Assembly: GCA_025093555.1 (NCBI GenBank)
Contig: JAIWNF010000005.1
Location: forward strand, 248,001-312,000
Direction: 5' to 3'
DNA length: 64,000 nt
Source of the DNA: Circinella umbellata
Lineage: Eukaryota; Mucoromycota; Mucoromycetes; Mucorales; Lichtheimiaceae
Below, piece by piece: positions 1-13,862 of the stretch. Below the pieces are notes generated by a model that made no database searches, was not told where the DNA came from, and saw only the letters and a program-made list of their open reading frames with translations. How positions within the stretch are numbered: the first letter of the stretch is position 1; each line of letters opens with the position of its first letter. The translations under genes were made by a program, and so were the position numbers.

Positions 1-2932
1 TTTCGCACAACAGCGACTGTCAAAACAAGATTATGTATGACGATACTCTGCATTGACCAACCATATTAACACATTAAAAACCGGGTTTTGGAAAGCACTT
101 ACCTTTTTTTTTTCATCGTCATTATACGTTTTCAACCTGATTGATCATGATGCTTTTAATTATTCATTTTTCCACTTTCTCACCTCCGTCCGAAATTAAA
201 AAGCAAAAATAGTAGAACTTATTAATAATTACCAGTTATTATTATTCTTATTATTATCTTTTCTGCAACAACGTATTATCACGATAATGTTTATTTAGAC
301 ATTTACAAAGAATAATAACCTAAATGTTTTGCCAAATAAAATCAATAATAACAAATAAATGATGTTTCTGCAAATAATGATATTGATGGAAATATCAACT
401 AATTCCCGCAACCTTTTTTTTGCTTTTTTACCCATCACTTCCCACGAATATGAAATCTTTTAATTTCGCGTTTTTACCTTTTTCTCCACATGAGTAACAG
501 GTATTATATTGTTTAGTATGATTTTCTTTTCCTACTTCTCGAGCTGGTTCACATTCTTAATGGTATTTATTTATTAATTATCACATGCAATAGCATAAAC
601 AATGTATTATTATTACTATTAGTTAGTATTTACCATTCCATGGGCATCACGGATGATTTGTTTCATTGTTAATCATTATTGAACTCAATAAATCCATAAG
701 CTACGTACGTAGCTGGTTTTTAAATAGTGAGAGAAAAAAACGTCTCTATAAGCAGTACTGTATTTCCAATACAAAAGAACGAGAGAAGATAGAAGAGGAT
801 TATCATTAAAGAAGTATAGTAAAGAAAAAGAATCGCATCGAAATTATGACTTTTCCAAGGATAATAACAGTAATAATAGGAATAACATTAACATTAAAAC
901 GTACAAAATACATAAAAGTTTAATTGATATCATTGTTCATTTCTATTTTACATGCTCATTTTATAATAGTGCACATGTGTTGTGTACCTTGGCATTACAA
1001 GGACAACCCTGCCATACTTTTAGAATAGTATCCTCTCTAGTAACTCAAACTCTTTAACGTAATAAACAATGACATTATTTTTGCCCAAACATAATAAAAA
1101 TAAAAAAAATTTCGAACCAAGCCATAATGTTTTTGTTTAAATTATATAAACTTTAATTTATTCTTTGTAAATGATTACCATTACCTTTGCGCACTTTTTT
1201 TTTTTTTACTTACTCCTACGTACAATATAAAAATAAAAGCCATGTTTCTTCCTCCCCCCAAAAAAACGAATAAAAACGCTGCACTCACATTGTGTTTCAT
1301 GTCATGATGATCACATTAGATTTAATACAATAAAACAAAGAAAACAAAAAATTAAAATGCGCCGCATAAAAAACAGTTACATACAATGATAATCACAAAG
1401 TGATCAGCCATCCAATAATAAGCCCAGAATTTTTCTTTAAAAAAATATCCTTTAATGTTTTGTCGTTTTTTCACCATAAATGGTATATATCCGTGTCATT
1501 TTTCGATCTCTGTTTTATCACCATTATTGTAACTCTATTACTATTATTATCATGCAAGGTTGCTCTTTTTTTTAGGTAATAAAGTTATGTTTTTTTTTCA
1601 AAAAAGAAAAAAAAAGTATTTGCCCTTTATAGAACCAATAGAATTACTGTATTGCTTGACAATGAAAACTATAAACCCATTAGTGTATGTACGATAGGAG
1701 ATTTATACTATACACCAATAAATACCGCCAATCTACTTGGTAACGTATAACGCGTGCACGACAAATCTTATTGAGTACATCAGTGTTGACTGTTAGGAGT
1801 GTATTGTGTGATGCGATGGTGTGTATATAACCTATACAGTTATCAATGATTATCAGAGTAGAGTCTCATGTACATAATAGCTACATATACACCTGTTATT
1901 TTCGTGTTATACAATACAGCATAAAAGTAACTTGTGGGGTTGGTTTTGTGTTCTCTATTGAAAATTCACTTGCATATTTTTGACTGGTGCATAATACGCT
2001 AAAAGGTTTGGAATAGAGAAACCAATGCACAGACAATCATAAACCGATCAGCACCACCTTTCTGTTTTCTCCCTTCCTTTCTTCCTTGTTTACTTACACA
2101 GAAGATTTACTTACACCGTCACAGTATATCAGTATTTATTATCAAATACGTACTATTTGAATATCTACAATATGGATATATAAAGAACTGCTATATAGCA
2201 AAAGGTATGAGCGAACAACAACTCACATATTTTTTACATATATATTTATCTCTTATTATAATGACAAAGAAGCCAATCGTATATACATATTTTACTGCCA
2301 TTTTGCACAAACAAAATGTTATCGATGCTACAGTATAGGACAACCATTCAATCTTCATAGAAAACATTAGTGTTCTTCCATATTGCTACTGTAACTCAAT
2401 AATAAATTTGATAATTTAACCACTTTTAAGGTGGTATCAACTCAAACTGATACATTTATCATGTAAATATTAGAGTAACCCTTATTTTTTAGCAAGGACA
2501 GTAGCGGAAGGCAAAAACGTCTTTTCGTCATGTATTAAAATACAATATATATGTTGGTTATTTTTGTTTCTCACTTTGTTAGGGATTTGTTAACTAGCAA
2601 TCAGGATGAATTTCTTTATGAAATCCTGACGTTGTGTATGCACCAGTAATATTAAAATATACTTTTGTTTTTTTTTACATCTATGAGAAATGTGGAATAT
2701 CAAATGGAAAAAAAATATGATAAAATATGGCAAATATACTTTATTTTGTAAAGTGTTCGGAAGTTGATAGGAGAAAGGAAAACTGATAATTGTCTACAAA
2801 GTTACTAACTAATAAATTTCCATTTGATGTTGGTGCTCTGGGTACTAAAGTCTGCTACTTTCTCGAAAACTATAAATTAAATGGAATAATTATTTTTAAT
2901 TTCAAAAGTCAAACCATTTTTCTTATATCTCA
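1..2932. other. intergenic, no gene seen
   Basis: AT-rich DNA with many A/T homopolymers and stop codons in all frames. I found no exon chain. It contains a perfect 16-bp palindrome at 699-714 built on ACGTACGT. The right part is the downstream flank of the minus-strand gene that ends at 2933. Confidence 0.7.
699..714. repeat. 16-bp perfect palindrome AGCTACGTACGTAGCT
   Basis: The sequence equals its own reverse complement over 16 bases. It belongs to a set of TACGTACGTA palindromes spread through the intergenic DNA of this window (see also 3076, 26132, 47639 and 63937). No function is assigned. Confidence 0.7.
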
Positions 2933-3963
2933 TCATACTGATTTTCCAATCACTCTTCTATTGTAGTCTGTTTAATAATCATTTCTTATTTACCTGCTGG
3001 GGACATGTCAAGACCACCTATAATATATATCATTTAAAAACAAAACAAGATAAATAATTAATAGATTGAGTTTAATACGTACGTAAAACACTTTTTTTGA
3101 TTTAAAATATGAAATTATTAGAGAAAAAATAATAAATTACCATCATCACATGTCATACAAAAGTCAATAACTTCGGCTTGAACAGTTTGACCAGAAGGTC
3201 CAGCTATTTCAACTTTTTTACCACAATTCTGATTCTTGCTGGATCTATCTTCTCCCATTTGTTTGGCATTCAAGGCGACTACCATTTCTTTGTTACTAGC
3301 CGTCATTCCACACGTTGGAACGCGTGCTTCTACATCATAGAATGTACCAGTGCCTTGATTATAACCACCACCACTGCTGCTTGCTTGTTGCGCCATACTG
3401 TTCGGCAAGACGATACCACCTTCACTGTTATATGTAATACCGCTACCACCTTGTGATGATGCTTGTCGTAGACCACCTCTATTAGTACTGCCACCAGTAT
3501 TATTACTGCCACCTTTATTCATATGATATGGCATTTGTACATAACCATCAGCTGCAGCCATCTGATTCGGTAAAACGATGCCACCATCACTATTATACGT
3601 AATGCCACCACCTCCTTTATTATTCTTGTTTGCTGCCATTGCCAAGCTGTTTGGTAAAACAATGCCACCTTCGCTATTATAGGTAATACCACCTTGAGCT
3701 TGTTGTCGAAGCTTACCATCTCCACTGAAACCTTTGTTTATATGAAATGGCATTTCTACATAACCGTCTGCCGCTGCCATATGTTGGTTTGGTAAAACAA
3801 TGCCACCTTCACTATTATAACTAACAGCTCCACCAGGACCAGCTGCCATCTTGTTATTTGGTAGGACTATACTACCATCACTATCATAAGTGACTTGGCC
3901 ATAGACAACTTGCTGTGATGCTGCTATCACAACAAATGTACAAAGTGACAAAAGTGATTTCAT
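2933..3963 (-). CDS. secreted RlpA-like double-psi beta-barrel protein with N-terminal repeats
   Basis: Three exons: 3963-3141, 3017-2994 and 2967-2933, giving 293 aa. I chose the Met at 3963 because it starts a signal peptide (MKSLLSLCTFVVIAASQQ, cleavage near residue 22); an in-frame Met 14 codons upstream would bury it behind a Tyr-rich tail. Residues about 24-215 hold five copies of a motif close to ITYNSEGGIVLPN, separated by Gly-, Ala- and Asn-rich linkers. The C-terminal part (GTFYD, PTCGMT, VVALN, CGKKV, DFCMTC, then GLDMSPA) matches the six-stranded DPBB fold of expansins, barwin and RlpA. The last two exons complete the LDLSP-type motif, which supports those splice sites. The family acts outside the cell, often on wall polysaccharide; the substrate here is unknown. 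The repeats are not a domain I recognise. Confidence 0.8.
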
Positions 3964-4813
3964 TAAGTTTTCGTTATAATGATAGTAGTAGTAAAAAAAA
4001 ATCACTTGGTAATATAAAAGTAAGGCTTTAAAAAAAATGAAATGAAAAGAACAAAAGTAGGATGTGTATATAGGGAGGGGATTTGATATTGAATAAACCT
4101 CAAAAAGATTTTTGAATTCTCGAGGGACTTTTTAATCAACATTACACTATATTATTTTTATCATTACCCTCACGCCCTTGTTACTTTTATTTTTGATTTA
4201 ACCCATGAGTTTTTATCTCACAAGTGTGGGGTAGTAATAATGGTGAAAAATGCTTTCTTTATTATTATTGTACTATCATTGTATTATCATTGTTCTTGAT
4301 GTTGCTATGTACCCAAGTATGTTACTTGAATACATTATTGGATACAAGTTGAGATAATCAGTGACATTTTACATTAATTTGTCTGTGTATAACGATATTT
4401 GGTTTTTCACTTTCATCTTTCTTTCTCACCACCCCTGGTCATCAGTTTGAAAAGCTTGAGTGTTATAACGGGGGTAAATCGTTGATAACGAAAATGATTT
4501 ATAAAATTAGCAGGGCTATTATCATGCTATTATTGATATGAAATTGTAAACAAAAAAAAAATCCCCCTTCTAATTTTTTTTCCACGATGGACATAAGACA
4601 GCATAGACGTAATAACATTTATTTAATTTGATCGATCTCTACTACACGTGTATTCCCGATTTTTTTTTTGACGTCTACTTCTTAACTAGAACAATTAATC
4701 CAACAACAATAATAATTAATTCCGACCTACTTTTTCAGACCTGCAAAAAAAAAAAAATGTAATCCGCTCTTTTCTTTTTTTATCTTCTCTTCTACACTTG
4801 TTCACTTGACTTC
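3964..4813. promoter_or_regulatory. divergent intergenic region
   Basis: 850 bp between the divergent DPBB and cyclin genes, so it should hold both promoters. It is AT-rich with T runs on the plus strand before 4814. I see no specific binding site that I can support. Confidence 0.4.
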
Positions 4814-6698
4814 ATGGTCGATCAGGTACTTTCTTTTTTTTTTTCTTAACAATTAATTACATTTATTCTCTATTTCTCTTTTTATATATTATTCTTTTGA
4901 AAATTTTCCCCATTACATTGTCACAATTCATTTTGTTTTTTATATTTTGTCCAAAAAAAGTTGGATTTTGTTGTGTCGTTATAGAGAGAAAAAGAATAGG
5001 GACACAACTAAACGTCCACACCAGCCATTGAATTAAATTAGAAATTATAGTTATCTGTTGGGCATGTGGTTGTTGAGGGTTGTGTTATAAATATAAACTA
5101 TTCATAATGTAAAAGGAAACAAAAGGAAAACTCATTTACTGTTATAATTTAGTGGAACTTTACGATTGAAGAATTACAACACGTTCCATCCGTTGCTTCT
5201 GGAGCCATGGATGTCGCTGAAGAACGTAAACAACGAATATATGGCTGTACATTTATTCAAGCTGCAGGTTGTCGTCTTGAATTGTAAGTCTTCATTTTTA
5301 TTTTTATTCTGATTCAAGTTGATCCCATTCTCTCTCCTCTTGTTCTTCCTTCTTTTTTCCCTTTCCAACATCACCAAATTACCATTATTATCGTTATTCT
5401 CATTTTATCTGTTACTATGAACAGTAACAAAAAATACTGATCTGATTCTTCTTAATATGTATATTTCTTTATAAAAAGACCACAATTGACCATAAGTACT
5501 GCGATGGTATATTTTCATCGATTTTTTTCCCGAGAGTCATTCAGTAATCATAGATATGAGGTTGGTTTTTTTTTAATATTGAACAAAGGAAAATAATTGG
5601 AGAGATGATTAGTTAAAAGTAGTTGTGTGTGTATGTGTCACACATAGAAAACTACCCACATGGAACGCACAGATCTCTCATTATTATTATTTTTACATTA
5701 ATCTTTGAATGTCCCATTTTTCTTCTCCGATTTCAATATTTATAGCATATTGCTGCCACATGTATATATTTAGCTTGTAAAGTTGAAGAATCGTCTCGTA
5801 GACCAAGTGATGTTGCTGAAGCATGTCTACAACATCGTCCAAGTAGTCGTTCAAATCATAATGACAATAATCCAAAGGTATATAAAAAAAAAGCTTTTAT
5901 ATTTCATTTTGTTATAGTTTTCACTTTGAGGACAAAATTAAATAAGTTTTATTACTATTAGGTTCAAAGGTGGCGAAGAGCAATTCTTTCGAATGAGCAT
6001 TTATTATTAGATATATTATGTTTTGATTTCACTGTTGAGCATCCATACCAATCATTATTTCAATTTGCTGAGGAATTAGGAAGTATGTAATGAAAATAAG
6101 TCGAAGTTATTCAAAAGGGTACGACAGAAAACTTGAATTAATATATTAAATTACTGTATATTTTAGCTTCTGAGAATACTTTACAAGCAGCATGGGCATT
6201 TGTAAATGATAGGTAACTAAAATATATATAAAAAAAGATACAGAAGTAAACGGTTTCAATTTCATATTAATGAATGCTAATTATCATGAATATTTATTGC
6301 TTATTATTAGTTTACGATTAATATTGTGTTTACTTTATGAACCACATTTAATTGCAGCTGGATGTCTTTTGCTTGCTTATCGATTAAATAACAAACAATT
6401 ACCAGTGGATGGAGATTTTGGTAAAATGATGGAAGATAATTATGAAGCATTACAAGGTAAAAAAAGAATCATAGAGGAATAATTTAATTACCAAAAAAGA
6501 AAGAATCTATTATTAATTGTATGTAAACTAGATATTGTAAAAAATATAATGAATTCTTATAAGATTGTAAATACAATCGGAACATCACCACACCATCATC
6601 GGAATTCTTCTACTAGACAGGTTGGCACAAGAAGATCCATTCATTCAACTATTTCACAGCCATCTTCTAATACTTTAATTCTCGATGCAGTTCAATAA
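4814..6698 (+). CDS. cyclin, C/K/T (transcriptional) type
   Basis: Eight exons: 4814-4825, 5153-5283, 5479-5560, 5746-5877, 5962-6082, 6167-6212, 6311-6456 and 6532-6698, giving 278 aa. Exon 1 codes only MVDQ and joins to WNFTIEELQ, the usual beginning of cyclin K/T/L relatives. The first cyclin box carries LPQLTISTAMVYFHRFF and the conserved ACKVEE; the second starts near WRRAIL and contains YEPHLIAAG. The tail is Ser-, Thr- and Asn-rich. The family activates CDK9, CDK12 or Ctk1-type kinases that phosphorylate the RNA polymerase II C-terminal domain in the nucleus. Cyclin K, cyclin T (Pch1-like) and CTK2 cannot be separated by eye. The donor after exon 3 (gttggt) is weak but keeps the frame, and the YFHRF to HIAATC junction is right. 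Confidence 0.87.
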
Positions 6699-9600
6699 TA
6701 CAGGTGTCGTACACTATTAAAATTTTTCTTTCAAAAGTATAAGAGCGAACAACGGTCGTCAACCAGAATTAATTGACATATGTTACGAACCGATCTACTA
6801 TGATAAACAATTATAGCAGCAGTAATTAGGAATAAATCATAGCTACATGAATTAAAATACGGTCATCAATGCAACGATACCATTTTGGAGAGAAGTATCA
6901 TTAACAAAAAAAAACAAAGCATTCTACACAACATTAATTATAATTTACATATCAATTCATCAAAACGTAAAACATTTCCTTTATATATATTCGATACCTT
7001 TTTATTTTTATTTTTTTGGAGTTCCAAAAAAAGAAAAAGTTGTAGTATATTATTCTTGTAAACTTTTCTTTCTCTCTCTCTTCTTTCCCTTATTATCATC
7101 TTCTTTATTTTTTTATTTTTTAACCTTAATAAACGTAAGAATAATTTATGTTATTTCAATAGCTGGGTATAGTCTATATTAATTGTTATTACTTTTATAT
7201 AATTAATTGATTTTCATCAACTAATGCATAAGTATTATTTGCACCTCACATATACATACATGCATACATATGCTACTACTTTCTCCCTAAAATATGGCTA
7301 CAGTGCTTTGAATGGGAAATTTCGACAGAAAGGAGAATGTGGAGGATGTCGTCGTGTTCAAGGGGCTTTACTTAAATAGTACGGTTAGCTTTGTTGATCA
7401 TTACGTAAATAAAAAGAAGAAATGCTTATATTTAGTTATCAAGAATAAAATGATCTACAGATTGTCCCTTATTTCTTCTATTTTACATATTTATATAATC
7501 GAAAAACAGTTAGAAGGATTCAGAACAACATACACATAATAGAATAAATACAGTATGTGACTAAGTTACACAGGTAGTATTAAGAAAACACACCCACCTA
7601 ACAATATAGAATAAGTGAACAAAGTCTGATAACTACTATGACACGTATCTTTTCCACAAAACAAATAAAAAGATGTTTTTTCTTCTCTATTGTTAAAAAC
7701 AGTTCGGTATTCAAATTAACATAAGTTATATAATATCTATAAAAATGTAATAATGGCGAATAATATAACCTAGGTTGTTATTTTGTTTAGTTAGTGAGAG
7801 CATCTTCCTCGTCTCTCAGCTGATCGATTCAGCGCTGCAAATTACTTGATGTTCCATCATTATCATTATCATTTTTACAAAGTGAAAAATAATAACTTTT
7901 TTTTTGCTTTCATATTATAAGAGAGTATGCAGCAGTGTAAAAAGAAAATAGATAATGATTTACAATAAGCATTATATATAAACTCAGAATAAGAAACAAA
8001 CACGGAGAAGAAAACATAATAAGGATTATGATCGAGTTTATATTTCACATACGTAAATGCTTTAATTACTGCAATGCGCGCTATCATATGAGAATACTGC
8101 TTTTTTTTTCCACTCAGGAGATTGGGAAACTTCTTAATTTATGATAATAGCTAAAACTTAAATATTATTACAAGCATTTTTATTTTTTGTATATGGTTGT
8201 TTTAAAAAACAATTTGCTTTATATATACTAATAAATTCTTTTTAGCAGGCAATTTACAATTTTGCAGGGTGGTGGATCATATGAAAAAAAAAATTATAGT
8301 ATATGTGTTGGGTTCAGTCAATAAAATAAATACAAACAATCATTATAAAGAATAAAAAGTTTAAACCATAGGACTGAAAAATAAATAAATAGAGAATGAT
8401 TTACTGATACATATACCCAATTTCTTTATATAAATCAATGTTCAAGATGTTCTTTAGTTGTAACGAACGTGTTGTGGGGCTTAAAATATATTAAAAAACC
8501 ATGCTAAAAAAAGAAATTGAATAGCAGCAATATATACACGTGTCTCTCTTTTAAGAAATAATCAGTGCGACAACAATAAGAGAGATAAAAAAAAATGACT
8601 ATGTATCGGCGGTTTGGAGGTATATAAGAAACTAGACAGAGAGTTTTATAAAAATAAATATAGCCACAAAATGTGAACAATTTTTTTTTCAAAATAGGTT
8701 GTGAGGTTATCTTTATGCAATAACTGGGAGATTTCCTAAGTAATAAAAATCATAACAATGTTACACAGAGCCAGCCCACGCGAGCTCAAGGTAGCACTAT
8801 TTGAGCTACTCATATGATCTACGTTCTGCCATCTTGGGTATATTCTTACTCTAGCTACTTGAAAACTATTAATATATTATATTGATACCAATCAAATATT
8901 TTCTTCTCAATTTGAACAAACACAATCATTGATATAGTCTGACGGATGGCGAGTAGGTAAAAGACTTAGAAACCATACGTACATAGGTATAAGCGGAAGT
9001 AGGGAGTATTGACATCATGGTCCGTGCGTAAAAAATATACTATATACTTTTTTTACATACTTAAAATTACAAGAACAAGAAAAACCAATTGTTGGTTATA
9101 AATGATTTTTTTAAGTCTATCGAGCTCTCCGCTTCCATGATAATATAATGATTGTTGAATATAAACATTTCAGAATTTAATGCCCAAAATATACTGTAAC
9201 ATATATCAAATGATATCCTAAGTAGTAATGACAGTCTGATAACAATATTGTATTATGTTAGATACCCAAGAAGACTAAAGAATAATATATTGGCATTATG
9301 TACGTATTGATACTCTGCTAGTGAAATAAATCTTTGATGAAGCTATACTGTACTATGATATCAGGCATAGGACAGATGTTAGTTTATTTGTTATCATAGT
9401 AGTCTGATCTATTTCTTATTTTTTAACATGCGGTTACTTTCCATAAATAATCTTTTATGTAACGAAATCAAATTATGCATTCATTTACATAATACGTACA
9501 TTTTTTGAAAAAGAAAACAAAAAGTTAACAAAACAAATGATAACAATTAATAGCAATGGCACTAAAGAAACAGAAAGAAAAGACACAAGCAGTTCAAGGT

Positions 9601-11368
9601 ACCATATAAATATTTACTATATACGTATGGCTAATAAATAATAGTGACTTTTTTTTTACAGATTAGGACCTAAATAACTTATTGAATCTAGAATATATAG
9701 AATACTTGTAATAAATATATTATATATATATTTATCTTCTTGGAAAAGAAAAGAAATAAATATATTCTACTACACAGATGGATGAATTACTTCATGATGA
9801 TAGTACTTTTACAGTTATGATGCTGTATGTAATATGCATAGTACAGTGTTCATATTGCCAAAATATGTATACGGCATTATACATCCCTGACATACTTATT
9901 ATTACCTGCTTTGGTATAGCTATATTTTATAATAAAGACTCAAAACATATATATCTATTTTAGTATATGTTATGCAGTGTAAATGTAAAAAAAGAGTTAG
10001 TGGGAGGAGGTTATGCAGAAAAAGCAAGAATTTCTCATTTATACTGTTTAAACCTTTTTTGAAGCCATCATTTTATGAGGTTCTCACGATTTAAGAACAA
10101 TGGTAACATAAAATTTAGATAGAACTGAACTTACCATAATAGCTACATTATAATGTTTATGATAATCTTTTTGGTGATAATCACTCAAATAACGCTGGTT
10201 TTAAAAATCATGTCAAGAATGATAAAAAAATACTAAGCTTATCATAGTTATCGTGCTAGTAGTGGTAATAAATAGTTATATTCATGGAATTTATAAGAGG
10301 TAACTTCGGTTTTGAATGACTTATTATAAAAATGTGATTCTCAATTTAGTGTGAATATGCTACTAATTATGATGATAGATATTATCTGTTCCAAAAATCG
10401 ACCATAGCCCTAGTTTTCTTTGGTTTTGTCGTTGCCTAGATATATAGGCGCAATATCAACTATTTATTTCCATGACAATTATAAAAAGAAATCGCCACCA
10501 TTTTATTAATACTACTTGACAAATTTTCTGGCATACTGGATGGTCAATGGTTCCAGTCAATTTTGGTTGAATTGATGGGTAAATTAAAAATGCTTCAAAT
10601 TCACTGAAGAAAGAGGGGGTTAAAGTGTGGGACTGTGTTTAATGTGCTGCAATCAAAAGAGAATTGTAATACAAATCATTTTCCCCCAAAATGCAGCAAG
10701 TAAAAGTCAACCAAAAAAGCTTTCACACAAGTTCTCCTTTCTTCTTTCATTGGCGCTTCTTCCTCTCCCCCAAAAATCACTCCTCCCCCCAAAAAAATTC
10801 TCTTTTACAAAACTTTTTTTTTTTTTTTCGCTCCTTCTATATATATAATGTACGCATGTAAAAAAAAAAGGGATACTCTGCCACCTTATTATACTATTAT
10901 AGACTTTACCTTTATATCTTTGCTGCAGCATAACCAGTTGTAAAAAAAAAAAAAGCGTGGTCCAAATATACATTTCCTACCAAAAAAAAAAAAATAATAC
11001 TTTTTCACACATATCAACTAAAAAAAAAAAGATAAAATGTCTTTTTATTTTTTATTGCCACGACTGTAACATGGACAATTGCCAATTATCGACAATCAGG
11101 TCGAGCTCCGCTTGCCATATTCTGCGAGATGTATTGACTTGGTGCAACCCAGATGTCTTGATGATTTTTGGAAAGTTTAAAAAACTATGTGGGTGTTTAT
11201 ATATACACTTCTAGCCTGCTTTTTTTTTTTTTACTTCTCACCTCTTTCTCACTCTTTTTTTTTTATTATTCTCTTCTTACCTTCTTTTCCTACTCTCTTT
11301 TTTCCTTTCTTTCTTCTTTTTTCCTTACTTCTTTTTCTCTAACTTCATCTCCTTAAAAGTACACCACC
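6699..11368. other. intergenic, 4.7 kb, no gene seen
   Basis: AT-rich with short open frames under 90 codons. None has a signal peptide, a domain motif or a neighbouring exon that extends it. The last 150 bp before 11369 are strongly C+T-rich on the plus strand, typical of a fungal promoter or leader. I see no tRNA or rRNA. Confidence 0.65.
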
Positions 11369-13862
11369 ATGTCGCCAACTCCTTCAGTAGCCATTGCTGC
11401 TACTGCTTCACAACAGTTTCCGCCTACTCCACAAAGTACACCTCGTAATTCGTCTTCTTCAACACTACCGCGATTCAGCGTCAATTCAAATCTTATGAAC
11501 TATTCAATACCAAAAAATGATCCCGAGGTTAGTATATACACTTTTTTTTAATATTATAGGAGAAAAGAAGAGAAGGGGTTCATTTTTTTAGACTTTTTTT
11601 TTTATTCTATGTGAGGAAGAATGTTAGGTGGCTAGAATGATAATATATATATTTATATACATAGTATACTAACGATAACAATGTATTAAATACCTTGACT
11701 ATTGACTATTATTATCAATATAGAATATAACACAAAAACAAAAGTCATCATCATCATCATCACCAACTACCGTAACACAAAATAATAAGCATTCTACCGA
11801 TATAACTGCAACAGATACAACAAATGCATCAAACACATCAATAGGAGCAGGAGAGAAAAGAGAAATTCGGCGAGGAAATTCAAGTACACGAACCCGGCAA
11901 CTCGAGAATCAAATTGAATCATTAACACTTCAAAACGTAAAATTACAACGAACAAATCGTCTTTTAAAAGTAGATACTGATAACCTTATCAAACAAAAAA
12001 CACAACCATTACAAGAAACAATTCGTGATTTAACTTTAACTAATGTACAATTACAACGAGCAACACGGTTATTACAACAAGATCTTGATGAAAAGGCTGA
12101 AACACTGGAAAATTTTAAACGAGAACAGATTATGCAGATGAAATCTGTTGGACCAGAATATGAATATCTTGTTCAAATGGTTAATGTTTTACATCGTCAG
12201 GTAAGAACATATAATTGGAATTATTATTATTATTACGAAGTAGTCATTTTTCTTAAAAAAAAAAGAGGAGGAAAAAAGATAGAAACGGAAATAGAGATCC
12301 ACAAAGACAGAGACAGAGAGAAATCCCAGTTCAATTGTGTACGCTTGCTTGATTTTCGTACCTTTCTTTTTTGTCCATAAAAAGGATGGAAAGGAGGGGG
12401 GGATGAGTGTCAGGTGAATTTTTGAAAAGCTTTTTTTTGGGTGACTTTCTTTCTCTCTCTGTCTCAATCTCTATCTCTCCTTGGTTGTCTGTGCTACTAG
12501 ACTTTTAGCGATATAAACAAATAATAAATTTAACTTTTTGATAACTTAATTTACTATTATAATAGATCAGTGGTAATCCAACTTGTGACGAAACTTGTTG
12601 TTTTACATTAGAACCTATCAGTCAATCCACTATGGTCATGACTTTACCACCCGAAAATGAACAGCAAGAGATGGAAGCACAACATATATGTAGGCCTATT
12701 GTTCACTCGTCCATATCCCAGGGCTCATATGCTATGGAATTGGAAAATAAGATCCTACGACTGGAGCAAGTAATTGAAGAGTTGGATACTGAGAAGGAAC
12801 GAATTTTACGTCAACAAACTTACAAGGATAATGACATTGAAACCTTGAAAAGGGAGTTGCGTATCAAGGATGATATCGTATCACAATTAGAAGGAGATTT
12901 TTTAAATCTGGAGGAGCAATTGGCTCGTTTACAACAGGTAAATAATAAACAATGGCGCAACTTCTCCATACTTGTTATTATTTATTTTGGATGGATGATG
13001 GGGGGGTTTTGGAGAAAAATGAGATATAATTTTTATTTCTTCTCTATCAAAACCTGATCTACTTCCAATGCCGGCTCCCCCCCCCAAAAAAAAAGAATGT
13101 TATAAACTAAAATAACTTATTTGTTTACCTTAAATATAGGAGTTGAACGAACGTCAAGATATGTCTTATAGAGAAGAAACTACTCGACCACAACCTACCG
13201 CTCAACCCAGAGGGGGGGCAGTAGAAGAACAAATACACGATCCAAAACGACAATCACAATTACTTATGGCAACAAAACGACGGTCGCTAGCTATTAAAGA
13301 TACTGAGGCACTTGAACGGATGCTCCGAGGTGATCTACAACAATCCTGTTCCGAAGATGAACCATCATTAAAAGAGAATAGTGAACCACGGAACTATATT
13401 AAAAATGAGCACAATCATGATGATGATGATTCAGACGAAGATGAGAATATGGATGATGATGACGATAATGCAAGTGTCGAAACTGATCGAGATACCAATA
13501 TGACAACACCTCCAAGATCAACAAGTCCAAGACAACAATTTGAAGATGAAGCTATGGTAGCAGCAAAATCAGCTATTTCGGAAAAGCAACCGATCCAACA
13601 AGACCGACCCCGTGTACTGTCATTTTTATCGTGTGGCGTTCTGCCATGTGCTTATCCAACAGAAGTATCACATCCTATTCCAAAATTAGAGGATAACGAT
13701 CCGTTTGCTCCTTTCACGTTAATGACCATATTTTTAGGCCTGGCTGCCCAAATGGGAATTACAGATGATTGGACTGTACCTATCACTTTAGCTGCCCTTG
13801 TATCGGGTTTCTTATGGTCGGGTGCAGCAAAAGGTGTACAACTTAAACTCAAGTTCAAATAA
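11369..13862 (+). CDS. coiled-coil protein with hydrophobic C-terminal segments, unrecognised
   Basis: Four exons, all in phase 0: 11369-11527, 11724-12200, 12566-12937 and 13140-13862, giving 576 aa. Residues 1-100 are Ser/Thr/Pro- and Asn-rich. About 100-190 and 255-335 are Leu/Gln/Glu heptad-like and should form coiled coils. Near 420-460 lies a run of Asp and Glu (DDDDSDEDENMDDDDD). The last 50 residues hold two hydrophobic segments (FTLMTIFLGLAAQMG and WTVPITLAALVSGFLWSG) and end KLKFK, which looks like an anchored tail or hairpin. I infer a membrane-bound tether or scaffold, perhaps on the ER or nuclear envelope. I do not recognise the family. The start has a clear CCACCATG context and a pyrimidine-rich leader. 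Confidence 0.8.
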
